From Sphingobium sufflavum (GTDB lineage: Bacteria; Pseudomonadota; Alphaproteobacteria; Sphingomonadales; Sphingomonadaceae): a stretch of DNA of 64,000 nt. Where the stretch lies: contig NZ_JAJSSH010000008.1 in assembly GCF_021403115.1 (NCBI RefSeq), positions 62,001 to 126,000 on the forward strand, in the 5' to 3' direction. Positions 8,678 through 18,600 of this stretch are shown here, one piece after another (within the stretch, counting starts at the first letter, position 1; each line of letters starts with the position of its first letter). The translations under genes and the position numbers were made by a program. The notes under the pieces were generated by a model. The model was not told the origin of the DNA, searched no databases, and saw nothing but the letters and a program-made list of their open reading frames with translations.

Positions 8678-9628
8678 CTAAATCCCCGCCGCATCCAGCC
8701 GCGCCATCTCCTCCTGCGACAGGTGCAGGGTCAGCGACGGCATCAGGTCGTGCAGTTGCCCGACCGTTGTCGCGCTGGCGATCGGGGCGGCGACCCCCGG
8801 CTTCGCCATCACCCATGCCAGCGCCACCGCCGCATGGGACACGCCATGATCCCCCGCGATCCGGTCCATCACCGCCAGCATCCCCGGCCCCTTGCCCTCC
8901 ATATATTTCTGCACCCCGCCCCCGCGCCTGCTCTGCGACAGGTCGTCGGGCGAGCGATATTTGCCGGTCAGATAGCCCTGCGCCAGACTGAAGAAGGTCA
9001 CGACCCCGACCCCCCGCGCCATGCACAGCGGCAACAGTTCCCGCTCCAGGTCGCGCTCCAGCAGGTTATATTGGGGCTGGAAAACCGTGTAGGGCGTCAG
9101 CCCGCTCGCCGCCGCAATGTCCAGCGCGCTGCCCAGCCGTGCCGGTGTAAAGTTTGACGCGCCGATGCTCCGCACCTTCCCCGCCCGGACCAGCGTGTCG
9201 AACGCCTCCGCCACTTCTTCCTGCGGCACGCTCTCATCGTCGAAATGGGCGAAATACAGGTCGACATAGTCGGTCCTCAGCCGCCGCAGCGACGCCTCGA
9301 CCGCGCGCGGCAGATAGGCCTTGCCCAGTCCGCCCAGACCCGGCCCCATCGGACCGCCCACCTTGGTCGCGATCTGCACATCGTCGCGCCGCCCGCGATG
9401 GGCCAGCCATGCGCCGATCATCGCCTCGCTATCCCCGCCTTTACCGTCGGGCAGATAGTTGGAATACATGTCCGCGCTGTCGATCATCGTGCCGCCGCCG
9501 TCGACAAAGGCGTCCAGCACCGCAAAGCTGCGCGCGGCGTCCATCCCGTTGACCCCGAACACATTGCCGCCCAGCACCAGCGGCGCAATGGACAGCCCCG
9601 TATCGCCCAGCGGGCGGCGCTCAACCAT
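8678..9628 (-). CDS. Aldo/keto reductase
   Basis: A TIM-barrel NADPH-dependent oxidoreductase of the aldo/keto reductase superfamily, 316 residues from the ATG at 9628 (VERRPLGDTGLSIAPLVLGG, the usual family N-terminus). Catalytic elements visible are D-S-A-D-M-Y near residue 50 (Asp and Tyr), Lys in IATKVGG, and the YFAHFDDE segment, where the usual His of LHxxD is retained as AHFDD. The frame extends 34 codons further upstream, but that extension has no family similarity. Physiological substrate unknown. It stands alone and converges with rppH. Confidence 0.87.
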   Translation of the reverse strand: MVERRPLGDTGLSIAPLVLGGNVFGVNGMDAARSFAVLDAFVDGGGTMIDSADMYSNYLPDGKGGDSEAMIGAWLAHRGRRDDVQIATKVGGPMGPGLGGLGKAYLPRAVEASLRRLRTDYVDLYFAHFDDESVPQEEVAEAFDTLVRAGKVRSIGASNFTPARLGSALDIAAASGLTPYTVFQPQYNLLERDLERELLPLCMARGVGVVTFFSLAQGYLTGKYRSPDDLSQSRRGGGVQKYMEGKGPGMLAVMDRIAGDHGVSHAAVALAWVMAKPGVAAPIASATTVGQLHDLMPSLTLHLSQEEMARLDAAGI

Positions 9629-9809
9629 ATCGACATCCTTCCAACCGGCGGCAAACCGCGCCTTCAACGCCAGAATGGCAGGGATCGCCCCCACCGCAAG
9701 CCCCCGCGTGGCAACAGCCCGCATGGACAAGATTGTCGGGATTTTTTACAACTGGTTAAGAATCATTTAACGTAAAATACGGATTTTAGCCGTTGGCACG
9801 GAGGTTGCT

Positions 9810-10058
9810 TTGTCACTGCGCATGACGTCCCGCCTCACCAAACTTCGCCGCCTCTTCACGCTGAAGACGAAATTCGAGGTCTATCTCGTCATCTATCCGC
9901 TGGCGATGGGCGCGTGCGAGCGGGCGTCCAACTATCTGGATCAATATCCCGGCTATGGCGGCGTCCTGCTCGCCCTTGCCTGCACCGGATCGGTGTTCAT
10001 GGCGGGCGGGCTGATGATCGATTCCGTGGACATGCGCGAACGGCTGTCGAGCAACTGA
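9810..10058 (+). CDS. Small conserved-looking membrane protein, 82 aa
   Basis: I do not recognise a function. The product has a basic N-terminus (MTSRLTKLRRLFTLKTKFE), a central hydrophobic segment (YLVIYPLAMGA), and a second one (GGVLLALACTGSVFMAGGLMI), suggesting two membrane-associated helices with a short D-Q-Y-P-G-Y-G-G turn between. The strongest ribosome-binding sequence (GGAGG at 9800-9804) is placed five bases before a TTG at 9810; the first ATG (9822) is 17 bases away, so the TTG start is preferred. It is isolated, between divergent and convergent genes of the other strand. The residue pattern and good ribosome-binding site argue that it is a real gene. Confidence 0.7.
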   Translation: MSLRMTSRLTKLRRLFTLKTKFEVYLVIYPLAMGACERASNYLDQYPGYGGVLLALACTGSVFMAGGLMIDSVDMRERLSSN

Positions 10059-10103
10059 GAAAATCATGATATTTTAATAAGATGACACGATGAATTCAGA
10101 CGT

Positions 10104-11219
10104 TCACGCCAGCGCCTCCGCCGGGTCGGTGACGGCATAGCCATGCTGCCGCGCGACGGGCGCGCAGGTGACTTTCCCGTCCCACACATTCAATCCCGCC
10201 AGCAGGTGCGGATCGCGCCGCATCGCATCCCGCCAGCCCAGGTCCGCGACGGCCAGCGCATGTGGCAGCGTCACATTGTTGAGCGCATAGGTGGATGTCC
10301 GCGCCACCGCACCCGGCATGTTCGCCACGCAATAATGCACCACCCCGTCCACGACAAAGGTCGGCGCGCTGTGCGTGGTGGGATGGCTCGTCTCGAAACA
10401 GCCACCCTGGTCGATCGCTACATCGACCAGCACCGCTCCCCGCTGCATCGTCGCCAGCATCGCGCGCGACACCAGCTTGGGCGCCGCCGCGCCGGGGATC
10501 AGCACGGCGCCGATCACCAGATCGGCCTCCGCCACGCTCTGCTCCAGATTGGCCTTGTTGGAAAAGCGTGTCTTGGCCCGTGCCTCGAAATAGGTGCCCA
10601 GCCGCTCCAGCACTTCCGGGCTGCGGTCGAGGATGGTCACGTCCGCGCCCAGCCCGGCGGCCATCTGCGCCGCGTTGAAGCCGACCACGCCGCCGCCGAT
10701 CACCACCACCTTGGCGGGCAGCACCCCCGGCACCCCGCCCAGCAGCACGCCGCGCCCGCCATGCTCCTTTTCCAGCGCGGTCGCCCCCGCCTGAATCGAC
10801 ATACGCCCCGCCACCTGGCTCATCGGTTTCAGCAGCGGCAATCCGCCGCCCGCATCCGTCACCGTCTCATAGGCGATGCACACCGCTCCCGATGCGACCA
10901 GTGCGGCCGTTTGTTCAGGATCGGGCGCAAGGTGCAGATAGGTATAGAGAATTTGCCCCGGTCGCAGCATAGCCCGTTCGGCCGGCTGCGGCTCCTTGAC
11001 CTTCACGATCATATCCGCCCGCGCGAATACGCTGGCGGCATCGTCCAGCACCTCCGCCCCCGCGTGGCGATACTGTTCATCTGTCGCGCCTATGCCCAGC
11101 CCCGCGCCAGCCTCCACCAGCACATCATGGCCATGGGCCGACAGTTCATGCACGCTTTCCGGCGTCAGGCCGACCCGATATTCATGATCCTTGATCTCGC
11201 GAACCGTTCCTACGATCAT
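10104..11219 (-). CDS. ald: Alanine dehydrogenase
   Basis: Catalyses reversible NAD-dependent oxidative deamination of L-alanine to pyruvate and ammonia. The 371-residue protein has the family N-terminus [20 protein letters not shown] with the conserved Arg15, Lys in VKVKEPQ, His in TYLHLAPD, and the Rossmann motif [16 protein letters not shown] followed by an acidic residue (ILDRS). Near the C-terminus the [15 protein letters not shown] segment, including the catalytic-site Asn-Met-Pro-Gly loop, matches Ald closely. Length is standard. It lies 13 bases downstream of dnaE on the same strand, so may share its transcript, though the pairing has no obvious functional logic. Confidence 0.96.
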   Translation of the reverse strand: MIVGTVREIKDHEYRVGLTPESVHELSAHGHDVLVEAGAGLGIGATDEQYRHAGAEVLDDAASVFARADMIVKVKEPQPAERAMLRPGQILYTYLHLAPDPEQTAALVASGAVCIAYETVTDAGGGLPLLKPMSQVAGRMSIQAGATALEKEHGGRGVLLGGVPGVLPAKVVVIGGGVVGFNAAQMAAGLGADVTILDRSPEVLERLGTYFEARAKTRFSNKANLEQSVAEADLVIGAVLIPGAAAPKLVSRAMLATMQRGAVLVDVAIDQGGCFETSHPTTHSAPTFVVDGVVHYCVANMPGAVARTSTYALNNVTLPHALAVADLGWRDAMRRDPHLLAGLNVWDGKVTCAPVARQHGYAVTDPAEALA

Positions 11220-11232
11220 GATTGCACGGCCT

Positions 11233-14200
11233 TTATCCTACCAGTGACAGTCGGGGGCTTTCGTTCGTTTCCATCCGGGCGGATTCGACGCCGTCCAGCC
11301 GCTCGATCACCTCCGCCAATTCGGGGTCGAAGCGGAAATCCCGCCCGGCGATGAAGCGCGCCTCATGCTGGCCCGGCGCGGCGGTGACAAAGACGATCTC
11401 GCCCTTGCCGCCGCGCGCATCCCGCACCATCGCACCGATTCGCTGCACCGCCTCTGCCTCGCTGACATGGATGACCAGCCGCATCCGGCTGGTCGAGGCG
11501 ATGCTATCGAACCCCTGCACCCCGCGCACCGTCACGCGCGGCATGTCCTCGCCGCCCTGCCGGTCCAGCTCCACGGTCAGCAGTGCGCATCGCCCGCTGC
11601 TATCCTCCGCATTGCTCAGGCTTTCCAGTATCTTGCAGCCGTCATCTTCGAAACAGCTCGCCTGGAACTGGCCGCTGGGGTCGGAGAAGAGGACCAGCGC
11701 GTATCGTCCCCCTCGCCGCTTGTCCCGCCAGCGGATCGATTCGACCAGCGCCGCCATGATGGCGGTCGGCTTTTCTCCCACCATCGGTGCCGCGCAAATC
11801 TCGCCAAAGGTGCGCGCACCCTTGGACCGGGCGATCTCCTTGAACCGGTCGACCGGGTGATTGGCGAAATAGAAGCCAAAGGCTTCCTGTTCGAACTGCA
11901 TCGACTCCGACTTGGTCCAACTGACATCGGGCACCTGCACATCGGCATGGGCAATATCCTCGCCGCCGAACAGGCCGCCCTGCCCGGTTTCCCGCGCGTC
12001 CGATGCCTTGGACGCGACCGCCAGTATCGCCTCCGCCGCCGCATGCGCGCCCGCCCGGCTCACGCCCAGCGAGTCGAACCCGCCCGCCGCCGCCAGACTC
12101 TCGATCTGCCGCCGGTTGAGCATCCGCGGCTCCACCCGGTTGGCGAAATCGTCCAGATCCTTGAACAATCCCTTGGCGCGCCGCTCACCCACCAGAAGGT
12201 CCATCGCGCTTTCGCCCACGCCCTTCAGCCCGCCCAGCCCATAACGGACGGCAAAGGGATAGACCGCGCCGCCGGGGTCTGGCTCGACGGAGAAATCCGC
12301 CTCGCTCGCGTTGATGTCCGGCGGCAGGATGGTGATGCCCATGCGCCGCATGTCATCGACGAAGACGGTCAGCTTTTCCGTCAGGTGAATATCGAACGCC
12401 ATGGACGCGGCATAGAATTCCGCCGGATGATGCGCCTTCAGCCACGCCGTCTGGTAGGACAGCAGCGCATAGGCGGCCGCATGGCTCTTGTTGAAGCCAT
12501 AACCCGCAAACTTGTCGATCAGGTCGAACAGTTCGTTCGCCTTGACCTTGGGGATGTTGCTGCGCTCCAGACACCCCTTGCCGAACCGCTCGCGCTGCGC
12601 GTCCATCTCCGCCTGATTCTTCTTGCCCATCGCGCGGCGCAGAAGGTCGGCGTCGCCGAGGCTGTAGCCCGCCAATATCTGGGCGGCCTGCATCACCTGT
12701 TCCTGATAAACGAAGATGCCGTACGTCTCGTTCAGGATCGGTTCGAGCAGGTCGTGCGGATAGACGATCTCCTCCTGCCCGTTCTTGCGCCGCCCGAACA
12801 TGGGGATATTGTCCATCGGGCCGGGGCGATAGAGCGAGACGAGCGCGATGATGTCGCCGAAATTGGTCGGCTTCACCGCCGCCAGGGTCTTGCGCATACC
12901 CTCCGATTCCAGCTGGAACACGCCCACCGTGTCGCCGCGCTGCATCAGGGCATAGGTCTTCTCATCCTCCCAGTGCATGCCGTCCAGATCGACGCTGACC
13001 CCCCGCTTCGCCAGCAGTTGCACCGCCCGTTGCAGCACCGACAGCGTCTTGAGGCCGAGAAAGTCGAACTTCACCAGACCCGCCCCCTCGACATATTTCA
13101 TGTCGAACTGGGTGACGGGCATGTCGGAGCGCGGGTCGCGGTACAAGGGCACCAGTTGCGACAGCGGCCGGTCGCCGATCACCACGCCCGCCGCATGGGT
13201 GGAACTGTGGCGGGGCAGGCCCTCCAGCTTCATCGCATAGTCGACCAGCCGCTTGACCTGCCCGTCGGCCTCATATTCCGCCACGAACTCGCTGACGCCG
13301 TTCATCGTGCGTTCCAGCGTCCAGGGATCGGTCGGGTGGTTCGGCACCATCTTGGCCAGCCGGTCGACCTGCCCATAGCTCATCTGGAGCACGCGCCCGG
13401 TGTCCTTGAGCACGGCCCGCGCTTTCAGCTTACCGAAGGTGATGATCTGCGCCACATGGTCGCGGCCATATTTCTCCTGCACATAGCGGATCACCTCGCC
13501 GCGCCGGGTTTCGCAGAAGTCGATGTCGAAGTCGGGCATCGACACACGTTCCGGGTTCAGGAAGCGTTCGAACAGCAGGCCCAGCTTGAGCGGGTCGAGG
13601 TCGGTGATGGTCAGCGACCAGGCGACCAGCGACCCCGCGCCCGAACCACGGCCCGGCCCCACCGGAATATCGTGACTTTTCGCCCATTTGATGAAGTCGG
13701 CCACGATCAGGAAGTAGCCGGGAAAGCCCATCTGGTTGATGATGCCGATCTCGAAATCCAGCCGCTCGGCATAGGTCCGCCGTTCCTCCGGGTCGGTGAT
13801 CCCCGCCGTCGCCAGCCGCAGGGCCAGCCCGTCCTCGGCCTGATCGCGCAGCGCCTGCTTCTCGCCCTCTATGTCGCCCGCCAGACTGGGCAGGATGGGC
13901 GACCGCTTGGGCGCCGCCACGGCGCAGCGTTGCGCGACGACCAGCGTGTTCGCCAGCGCCTCCGGCAGGTCCGCGAACAGGCGGCGCATCTCGTCCGCCG
14001 GTTTCAGCCAGCTTTGCGGGCTGCTGTGCTGCCGGTCGGCGCTGTCGACATAGCTGGAGGAGGCGATGCACAGCATGACGTCATGCGCCGCATGGAAATC
14101 CGGTTCCGCGAAACAGGCGGGGTTTGTGCCCACGATGGGCAGGTCGCGGGCATAGGCGAGGTCGAGCAGCGCGCCCTCCGCCAGTTCCTCCGCATCCTCG

Positions 14201-14733
14201 CCGCGCCGGGCCACCTCGATATAGAGCCGATCCCCAAACATCGCCTGCAACCGGTCGAGATACAGGTTCGCCGCCGACGCCTGCCCCTCCGCCAGCAACC
14301 GCACCAGCGCGCCCTCGCCCGCGGCGGTCAGGCAGATCAGGCCGTCGGTATGGGCACCCATCCGCTCCAGCGTCACATGGGGGGCCAGCGTGTCGGGCCG
14401 CTCCAGATGCGCGGCGGACACCAGGTCGCACAGATTTTCATATCCGCGCATGTCCTGCGCGAACAGCACCAGCCAGTCGATGGCGTCCGTGCCCCCGCCG
14501 ATGTTCCCCGGCCGCGCCACGCCCAGCAGCGTGCCGACGATCGGCTGCACACCCTCGCCCTTGCACGCATCGGAAAAGGCCATGGCGCCATACAGGCCGT
14601 TGCGGTCGGCCATGCCTACGCCCGGAAAGCCCAGTTTTCGCGCGCGCTTGGCAATGGCCTTCGGCTCCATCGCCCCTTCCAGCATGGTGAAGGATGAAAA
14701 GACGCGCAGCGGTACGAATTGGGCATGGGACAT
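11233..14733 (-). CDS. dnaE: DNA polymerase III subunit alpha
   Basis: The catalytic subunit of the replicative polymerase. The 1166-residue product begins MSHAQFVPLRVFSSFTMLEGAM, leading straight into the N-terminal PHP domain. The C-family polymerase palm carries GPGRGSGAGSLVAW and the catalytic SMPDFDIDFCETRRGEVI stretch (two Asp of the DFDID motif). The fingers region with YRPGPMDNIPMF and VYQEQVMQAAQILAGYS, a helix-hairpin-helix region, and a C-terminal OB-fold follow in the usual order. An upstream in-frame start would add 21 residues, but these do not look like the family. It is the dnaE1 type by length and motif set. Confidence 0.97.
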   Translation of the reverse strand: MSHAQFVPLRVFSSFTMLEGAMEPKAIAKRARKLGFPGVGMADRNGLYGAMAFSDACKGEGVQPIVGTLLGVARPGNIGGGTDAIDWLVLFAQDMRGYENLCDLVSAAHLERPDTLAPHVTLERMGAHTDGLICLTAAGEGALVRLLAEGQASAANLYLDRLQAMFGDRLYIEVARRGEDAEELAEGALLDLAYARDLPIVGTNPACFAEPDFHAAHDVMLCIASSSYVDSADRQHSSPQSWLKPADEMRRLFADLPEALANTLVVAQRCAVAAPKRSPILPSLAGDIEGEKQALRDQAEDGLALRLATAGITDPEERRTYAERLDFEIGIINQMGFPGYFLIVADFIKWAKSHDIPVGPGRGSGAGSLVAWSLTITDLDPLKLGLLFERFLNPERVSMPDFDIDFCETRRGEVIRYVQEKYGRDHVAQIITFGKLKARAVLKDTGRVLQMSYGQVDRLAKMVPNHPTDPWTLERTMNGVSEFVAEYEADGQVKRLVDYAMKLEGLPRHSSTHAAGVVIGDRPLSQLVPLYRDPRSDMPVTQFDMKYVEGAGLVKFDFLGLKTLSVLQRAVQLLAKRGVSVDLDGMHWEDEKTYALMQRGDTVGVFQLESEGMRKTLAAVKPTNFGDIIALVSLYRPGPMDNIPMFGRRKNGQEEIVYPHDLLEPILNETYGIFVYQEQVMQAAQILAGYSLGDADLLRRAMGKKNQAEMDAQRERFGKGCLERSNIPKVKANELFDLIDKFAGYGFNKSHAAAYALLSYQTAWLKAHHPAEFYAASMAFDIHLTEKLTVFVDDMRRMGITILPPDINASEADFSVEPDPGGAVYPFAVRYGLGGLKGVGESAMDLLVGERRAKGLFKDLDDFANRVEPRMLNRRQIESLAAAGGFDSLGVSRAGAHAAAEAILAVASKASDARETGQGGLFGGEDIAHADVQVPDVSWTKSESMQFEQEAFGFYFANHPVDRFKEIARSKGARTFGEICAAPMVGEKPTAIMAALVESIRWRDKRRGGRYALVLFSDPSGQFQASCFEDDGCKILESLSNAEDSSGRCALLTVELDRQGGEDMPRVTVRGVQGFDSIASTSRMRLVIHVSEAEAVQRIGAMVRDARGGKGEIVFVTAAPGQHEARFIAGRDFRFDPELAEVIERLDGVESARMETNESPRLSLVG

Positions 14734-14903
14734 GCCCCGATGATAGGGTGCCGATCCCCATACGCCAAGGCGGCTGAACGAGTTACCCACAGCCAATATG
14801 GACAGATGGCCCTCCCGCCGCGCCGTGCGACGCCAAACGTGGCGCTTGCCTATGACGCCATGAAATGATCCTATCGGGCATATAATTTCCGGGGAGCTGG
14901 ACC

Positions 14904-16064
14904 ATGCCCAACGACACCGTCACCGCATCCGAGTCGCTGATCGCGCGAGCGAAGGGCATCTTGCTGGCCCCCAGAGACGAATGGCCGAAAATCGCCGCCG
15001 AACCAAAGGGCATCGGTCCCATCTTCACGGGCTATGCCCTGCCGCTGATCGCCATCGCGCCGGTCGCGGGGCTGATCGGCGGACAGATATTCGGCTATGG
15101 CGCCTTTGGCATCAATTACCGGCCCACTCTGGTCGCGGGCATTTCCTCGGCGCTCGTCGCCTTCGTCGTGGCGCTGATCTCGCTGGGCGTCATGACCGCG
15201 CTGGTCGAATTTCTCGCGCCCAAATTCGATGGCGCCGCCACGCGCCTGACCGCCTTCAAGCTGGTCGCCTACAGCATGACCGCGTCATGGCTGGCCGGCA
15301 TCTTCGCCATCGTGCCCTCGCTGGGATGGCTCAGCCTTGCCGGTCTCTACAGCTTCTACCTGCTCTACACCGGGGTCGTGCCCCTGCTGAACGTGCCGGC
15401 GGCCAAGGCGCTGACCTTCACCATCGTCACCGTGATCTGCGCCATCGTCGTGACATTGGTCGTGGGCGCGATCGCGGCGGTCGTCACCACCGCCCTCGTC
15501 CCCGGCCCGGCAACGCTGGGCAGCGATGCGGGCGAGGTGTCCGGCAATGTCACCGTGCCCGGCGTCGGCTCCATCGACGTCGCCAAAATGCAGGACGCCG
15601 CAAAGAAGGCGCAGGCCGCCGCGACCGGCGCCAGCAAGGCCGCCAGCGCCACCGCGCTCCAGGCCCTGCTCCCCGCCTCCATCGCCGGGTTCAGCCGCAC
15701 CTCGGTGCAGAGCCAGGCGCTCGGTCAGGCGGGCAGCAATGCCGAAGGCCGCTATGAGAAGGACGGCAAGAGCTTCACCCTCAGCGTGACGGACATGTCC
15801 GCCATGGGCGCGCTGGCCTCCATGGGCGCGGCGATGGGCGTCAGTTCCAACAAGGAGGACGCCGACGGCTATGAGAAGACGGCGACGGTGGACGGCCGCC
15901 TCGTCACGGAGAAATGGAACAAGACCGCCGGTCGCGGCGAATATGGCACCACGCTGGCCGACCGCTTTCTGGTGAAGGCGGAAGGCGAGGTGGACGACAT
16001 CGCCACGCTGAAGGACGCGGTCGCCACCATCGACGCCGGGTCGCTCAGCGCGCTGGTGAAATAG
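14904..16064 (+). CDS. Yip1-family membrane protein
   Basis: A 386-residue protein with a Yip1-type integral membrane domain: a soluble start (SLIARAKGILLAPRDEWPKIAAEP) followed by five or six hydrophobic helices (about residues 42-200). The second half (about 205-386) is a predicted soluble Ala/Lys-rich region with GFSRTSVQSQALGQAG and a mostly beta C-terminal part. The bacterial Yip1 family has no established biochemical role; the first part is recognisable, the C-terminal extension is not. A GGGGAGC ribosome-binding sequence precedes the ATG. The gene diverges from dnaE and converges with lolD. Confidence 0.8.
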   Translation: MPNDTVTASESLIARAKGILLAPRDEWPKIAAEPKGIGPIFTGYALPLIAIAPVAGLIGGQIFGYGAFGINYRPTLVAGISSALVAFVVALISLGVMTALVEFLAPKFDGAATRLTAFKLVAYSMTASWLAGIFAIVPSLGWLSLAGLYSFYLLYTGVVPLLNVPAAKALTFTIVTVICAIVVTLVVGAIAAVVTTALVPGPATLGSDAGEVSGNVTVPGVGSIDVAKMQDAAKKAQAAATGASKAASATALQALLPASIAGFSRTSVQSQALGQAGSNAEGRYEKDGKSFTLSVTDMSAMGALASMGAAMGVSSNKEDADGYEKTATVDGRLVTEKWNKTAGRGEYGTTLADRFLVKAEGEVDDIATLKDAVATIDAGSLSALVK

Positions 16065-16081
16065 GGCGCGCACCTACCGCC

Positions 16082-16104
16082 TCATCCTGAGCCTGCCGGA
16101 GGAC
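16082..16104. repeat. Intergenic repeat, family A diverged copy
   Basis: A diverged copy of the element at 8571-8594 and 20215-20238: TCATCCTGAGCCTGCCGGAGGAC. It lies directly downstream of the Yip1-family gene in the gap before the convergent lolD. Confidence 0.65.
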
Positions 16105-16150
16105 AAGCTTGTCGCTGCGGCATCAGGATGAACGGAAAGCGCCTCTCATT

Positions 16151-16257
16151 AGAGCGTTTTCCAAGTAGGTGGAATCACCGGCTGACTCGGAAAACGCGCC
16201 AAACCAAAAACTGAGAGCAGCCGGTCCGATGCAATCGGATCGGAAACGGCTCTGGGC
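16151..16257. repeat. Composite inverted-repeat element next to lolD
   Basis: About 105 bases that contain two palindromic parts: GCGTTTTCC ... GGAAAACGC in the left half and CCGAT-GCA-ATCGG nested within GAGCAGCC/GGCTC-type arms in the right half. Similar AGAGC-TTTTC elements are scattered between genes in alphaproteobacteria; a shorter relative is at 49064-49140. It occupies the gap between the convergent Yip1-family gene and lolD. No coding potential seen. Confidence 0.6.
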
Positions 16258-16259
16258 CG

Positions 16260-16934
16260 CTACGCCAGCTTGCCGTCATGCAGGCGCACCATGCGGTCCA
16301 TCCGCCCGGCCAGCCGCTCATTATGGGTCGCGATCAGCGCCGCCGACCCCTCACCCCGGACCAGCGCCAGAAACTCGCCGAACACAATGTCGGCGGTCCG
16401 CTCGTCCAGATTGCCGGTCGGCTCGTCGGCCAGCACGATGGCGGGCCGGTTCGCCAGCGCCCGCGCCACCGCCACCCGCTGCTGCTCGCCGCCAGACAAC
16501 TGGCTGGGCCGATGGTTCAGCCGCGCCGACAGCCCCAGCTTGCCCAGCAACTCGCTGGCCCGCGCCCGCGCCACATCCTCGCTCGCGCCATGGATGAGCT
16601 GCGGCAGCACGACATTTTCCATCGCGGAGAAATCGGGCAGCAGGTGGTGGAACTGATAGACGAAGCCGATGGCGTCACGGCGCAACCGGGTGCGCCCGTC
16701 ATTGCCCAGCGTCGTCGCCTCCTCCCCGCCCAGCCGGATCGAACCGCCATAGCCGCCCTCCAGCAGGCCCACCGCCTGGAGCAGCGTGGACTTGCCCGTC
16801 CCCGACGGTCCCAGCAGCCCCACGATCTCGCCGCGCGCAATGGACAGGTCCACGCCGCGCAGCACGTCGATCCGGGCATCGCCCTGCTGGAAACTGCGCG
16901 TCAGCCCCTGTGTCGAGAGGATTTCATCACTCAT
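16260..16934 (-). CDS. lolD: Lipoprotein-releasing system ATP-binding protein LolD
   Basis: ATPase of the ABC machine that extracts outer-membrane lipoproteins from the inner membrane and passes them to LolA. The 224-residue protein has Walker [10 protein letters not shown] (about residues 42-50), a Q-loop at [11 protein letters not shown], which is the LolD-type Q-loop, the signature [15 protein letters not shown], Walker [13 protein letters not shown] and the switch His in ATHNERLA. It overlaps the end of lolC by 8 bases, so the two are translationally coupled and transcribed lolC-lolD. Confidence 0.95.
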   Translation of the reverse strand: MSDEILSTQGLTRSFQQGDARIDVLRGVDLSIARGEIVGLLGPSGTGKSTLLQAVGLLEGGYGGSIRLGGEEATTLGNDGRTRLRRDAIGFVYQFHHLLPDFSAMENVVLPQLIHGASEDVARARASELLGKLGLSARLNHRPSQLSGGEQQRVAVARALANRPAIVLADEPTGNLDERTADIVFGEFLALVRGEGSAALIATHNERLAGRMDRMVRLHDGKLA

Positions 16935-18177
16935 AGCGCAGCACCTCGACAGGATCGGTATTGGCCGCCTTGAAGGCCGGGTAGAGGGTGGCGAGGAAGC
17001 TGAACAGCACCGCCATCCCGCAAATCACCGCGATTTCCACGGCATCCGGCTTGGACGGCAATTCGGTCAGGAACCGCACCGACGGATCCCAGATATTCTG
17101 TCCGGTAAGGAACTGGATGCCGTTCAGCATCTGCTGGCGGAAATACAGGATGACGAGGCCCAGCCCCAGCCCCGCCGCCGTCCCCGCCGTGCCGATCGAC
17201 AGGCCGACCGTCAGGAAGATGCGCAGCAGGCTGGCCCGCGCCGCGCCCATCGTCCGCATGATGGCGATGTCGCGGGTCTTGGCCCGCACCAGCATGATGA
17301 GCGACGACAATATGTTGAACACCGCGACCAGGATGATGAGCGACAGGATGACGAAGGACACCACCCGATCCACCTGCAACGCCTCGAACAGGCTGGCGTT
17401 CATCTGCCGCCAGTCGACCACCACCGCCTTGTTGCGCAATTTGTCGGCCAGCGGGGCGAGGATGGCGGCGACCCTGTCCGGGTCCACCGTCTTCACCTCC
17501 ACCATGCCAACCTGATCGCCCAGCAGCAGCAGGCTCTGTGCGTCCGCCATGGGCAGCACCACGAACGCCTTGTCATAATCATAGACGCCGATCTCGAAGA
17601 TCGCGCCAATCTCATAGGGCAACTGGCGCGGCACCGTGCCGAACGGGGTGGAGCGTCCCGCCGGGTTCAGGATGCTGATCGTGTCACCCACCGTCACGCC
17701 CAGATTCTCGGCCAGCCGCGACCCGATGGCCACCCGCCCGCTGCCCGTCTCGACATAGTTGAGGTTGCCCGCGATCACCTTGCCCTTCAGCGAGGGATTG
17801 GCGCGAATGTCCGCCACCGTCATGCCGCGCACCAGCGCCGCCTCCACCCGCCCGCCATGGATGGCCAGCAGCGGCTGCTCGATCAGCGGCGTGGCGGATG
17901 TGACGCCGGGCGTGGCCTTCGCCTGCCGGACCACATCCTGCCATCCCGGCAGGCGACCGTCATAGCCCTGCACCACCGCATGGCCGTTCAGCCCTACGAT
18001 CTTGTCGAACAGTTCCGCGCGAAAGCCGTTCATCACGCTCATCACCACGATCAGCGCGGCGACGCCCAGCATGACCGCGACCAGGCTGATCGCCGCGACG
18101 AGGAAGATGAACCCCTCCCCCCGGCCGGGCAGCAAATATCGCCGCGCGACCATTTTTTCATAACGTGACAGGATCAT
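16927..18177 (-). CDS. lolC: Lipoprotein-releasing system permease (LolC/LolE family)
   Basis: Membrane subunit of the Lol exporter. From the ATG at 18177 the product has 416 residues, the usual length, starting [20 protein letters not shown] first transmembrane helix ([26 protein letters not shown]) leads into [17 protein letters not shown], a family hallmark, then a large periplasmic domain and three C-terminal helices (FtsX-like) with [15 protein letters not shown]. Only one permease gene is present, so the transporter is probably a homodimer (LolF-type) rather than the LolC/LolE heterodimer of enterobacteria; that is inference. An upstream in-frame start would add 28 unlikely residues. 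Confidence 0.92.
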   Translation of the reverse strand: MILSRYEKMVARRYLLPGRGEGFIFLVAAISLVAVMLGVAALIVVMSVMNGFRAELFDKIVGLNGHAVVQGYDGRLPGWQDVVRQAKATPGVTSATPLIEQPLLAIHGGRVEAALVRGMTVADIRANPSLKGKVIAGNLNYVETGSGRVAIGSRLAENLGVTVGDTISILNPAGRSTPFGTVPRQLPYEIGAIFEIGVYDYDKAFVVLPMADAQSLLLLGDQVGMVEVKTVDPDRVAAILAPLADKLRNKAVVVDWRQMNASLFEALQVDRVVSFVILSLIILVAVFNILSSLIMLVRAKTRDIAIMRTMGAARASLLRIFLTVGLSIGTAGTAAGLGLGLVILYFRQQMLNGIQFLTGQNIWDPSVRFLTELPSKPDAVEIAVICGMAVLFSFLATLYPAFKAANTDPVEVLRYE

Positions 18178-18380
18178 GGGACGGGAAAATGCCTTGTTGA
18201 AAGAGGCCGGACAGGGTGGCGATGGTCTATGGTGCCGCGCGGCGGGAGGCAAGCGCCGCAAAGCCGTTGCAAATTTGGCACAGCGTGCGGCGCAAAATCA
18301 TGTCCCATTGTGAAAGGATCGTGACAGAAGCCGTCGCGTCGCATACTCAAAATCTCACGAAGCACAGGCGATCATAGCAG

Positions 18381-18517
18381 GGCCGTGGTTCAGGGAGGGT
18401 GCATCCCGTTCCAAGCTTTAAGGGGGCTAAGGAGCGCGCGGGTGCCCCACCTAAAGGGGGAGACGCTCAGCGTCACAACGGGCGTCCGGATCAACAGGTC
18501 CGGACGCCCTAGTTGTT
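18381..18517 (+). ncRNA. ssrS: Structured small RNA with intrinsic terminator, candidate 6S RNA
   Basis: No open frame covers this stretch, but it holds a run of paired segments. CCGTGG (18383-18388) can pair with CAACGG (18476-18481), and TTCAGGG, GGGTGC-CCCG and TTCC pair imperfectly with GGAGC, CGGGTGCCCC and CCTAAA, giving one long interrupted rod, as in 6S RNA. The internal pieces GTTCCAAGCTTTAA, GGGGGCTAAGGAGCGCG and GGTGCCCCACCTA resemble, from memory, the alphaproteobacterial 6S consensus. A small hairpin GACGCT-CA-GCGTC and a strong intrinsic terminator follow. That this is a transcribed structured RNA is well supported; the 6S identity is tentative. It sits between divergent lolC and hsp20. 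Confidence 0.55.
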
Positions 18518-18518
18518 T
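18480..18518 (+). terminator. Rho-independent terminator of the candidate small RNA
   Basis: A perfect 11-bp stem GGGCGTCCGGA/TCCGGACGCCC with an 8-base loop, followed by TAGTTGTTTTC. The T-rich tract is only on the plus-strand side, which sets the transcription direction of the upstream RNA. Confidence 0.85.
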
Positions 18519-18600
18519 TCGGGCCTCCCAATTCCGCCTCCCGCGACTTTCGCCAGCCGACAGGCGTGGCGACACCCGCTCGTTCTTCATCGCACGCAGG

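Noticed and set aside
11365..14697. Very long open frame (about 1100 codons) on the plus strand
   Set aside because: It lies antisense to dnaE and is a by-product of high GC codon bias. Its composition (Arg/His/Gln-rich) is typical of shadow frames.
18481..18510. 4.5S (SRP) RNA, suggested by CAGGTCCGGA
   Set aside because: The AGGAAGCAGC part of the SRP tetraloop region is absent; the bases belong to the terminator hairpin.
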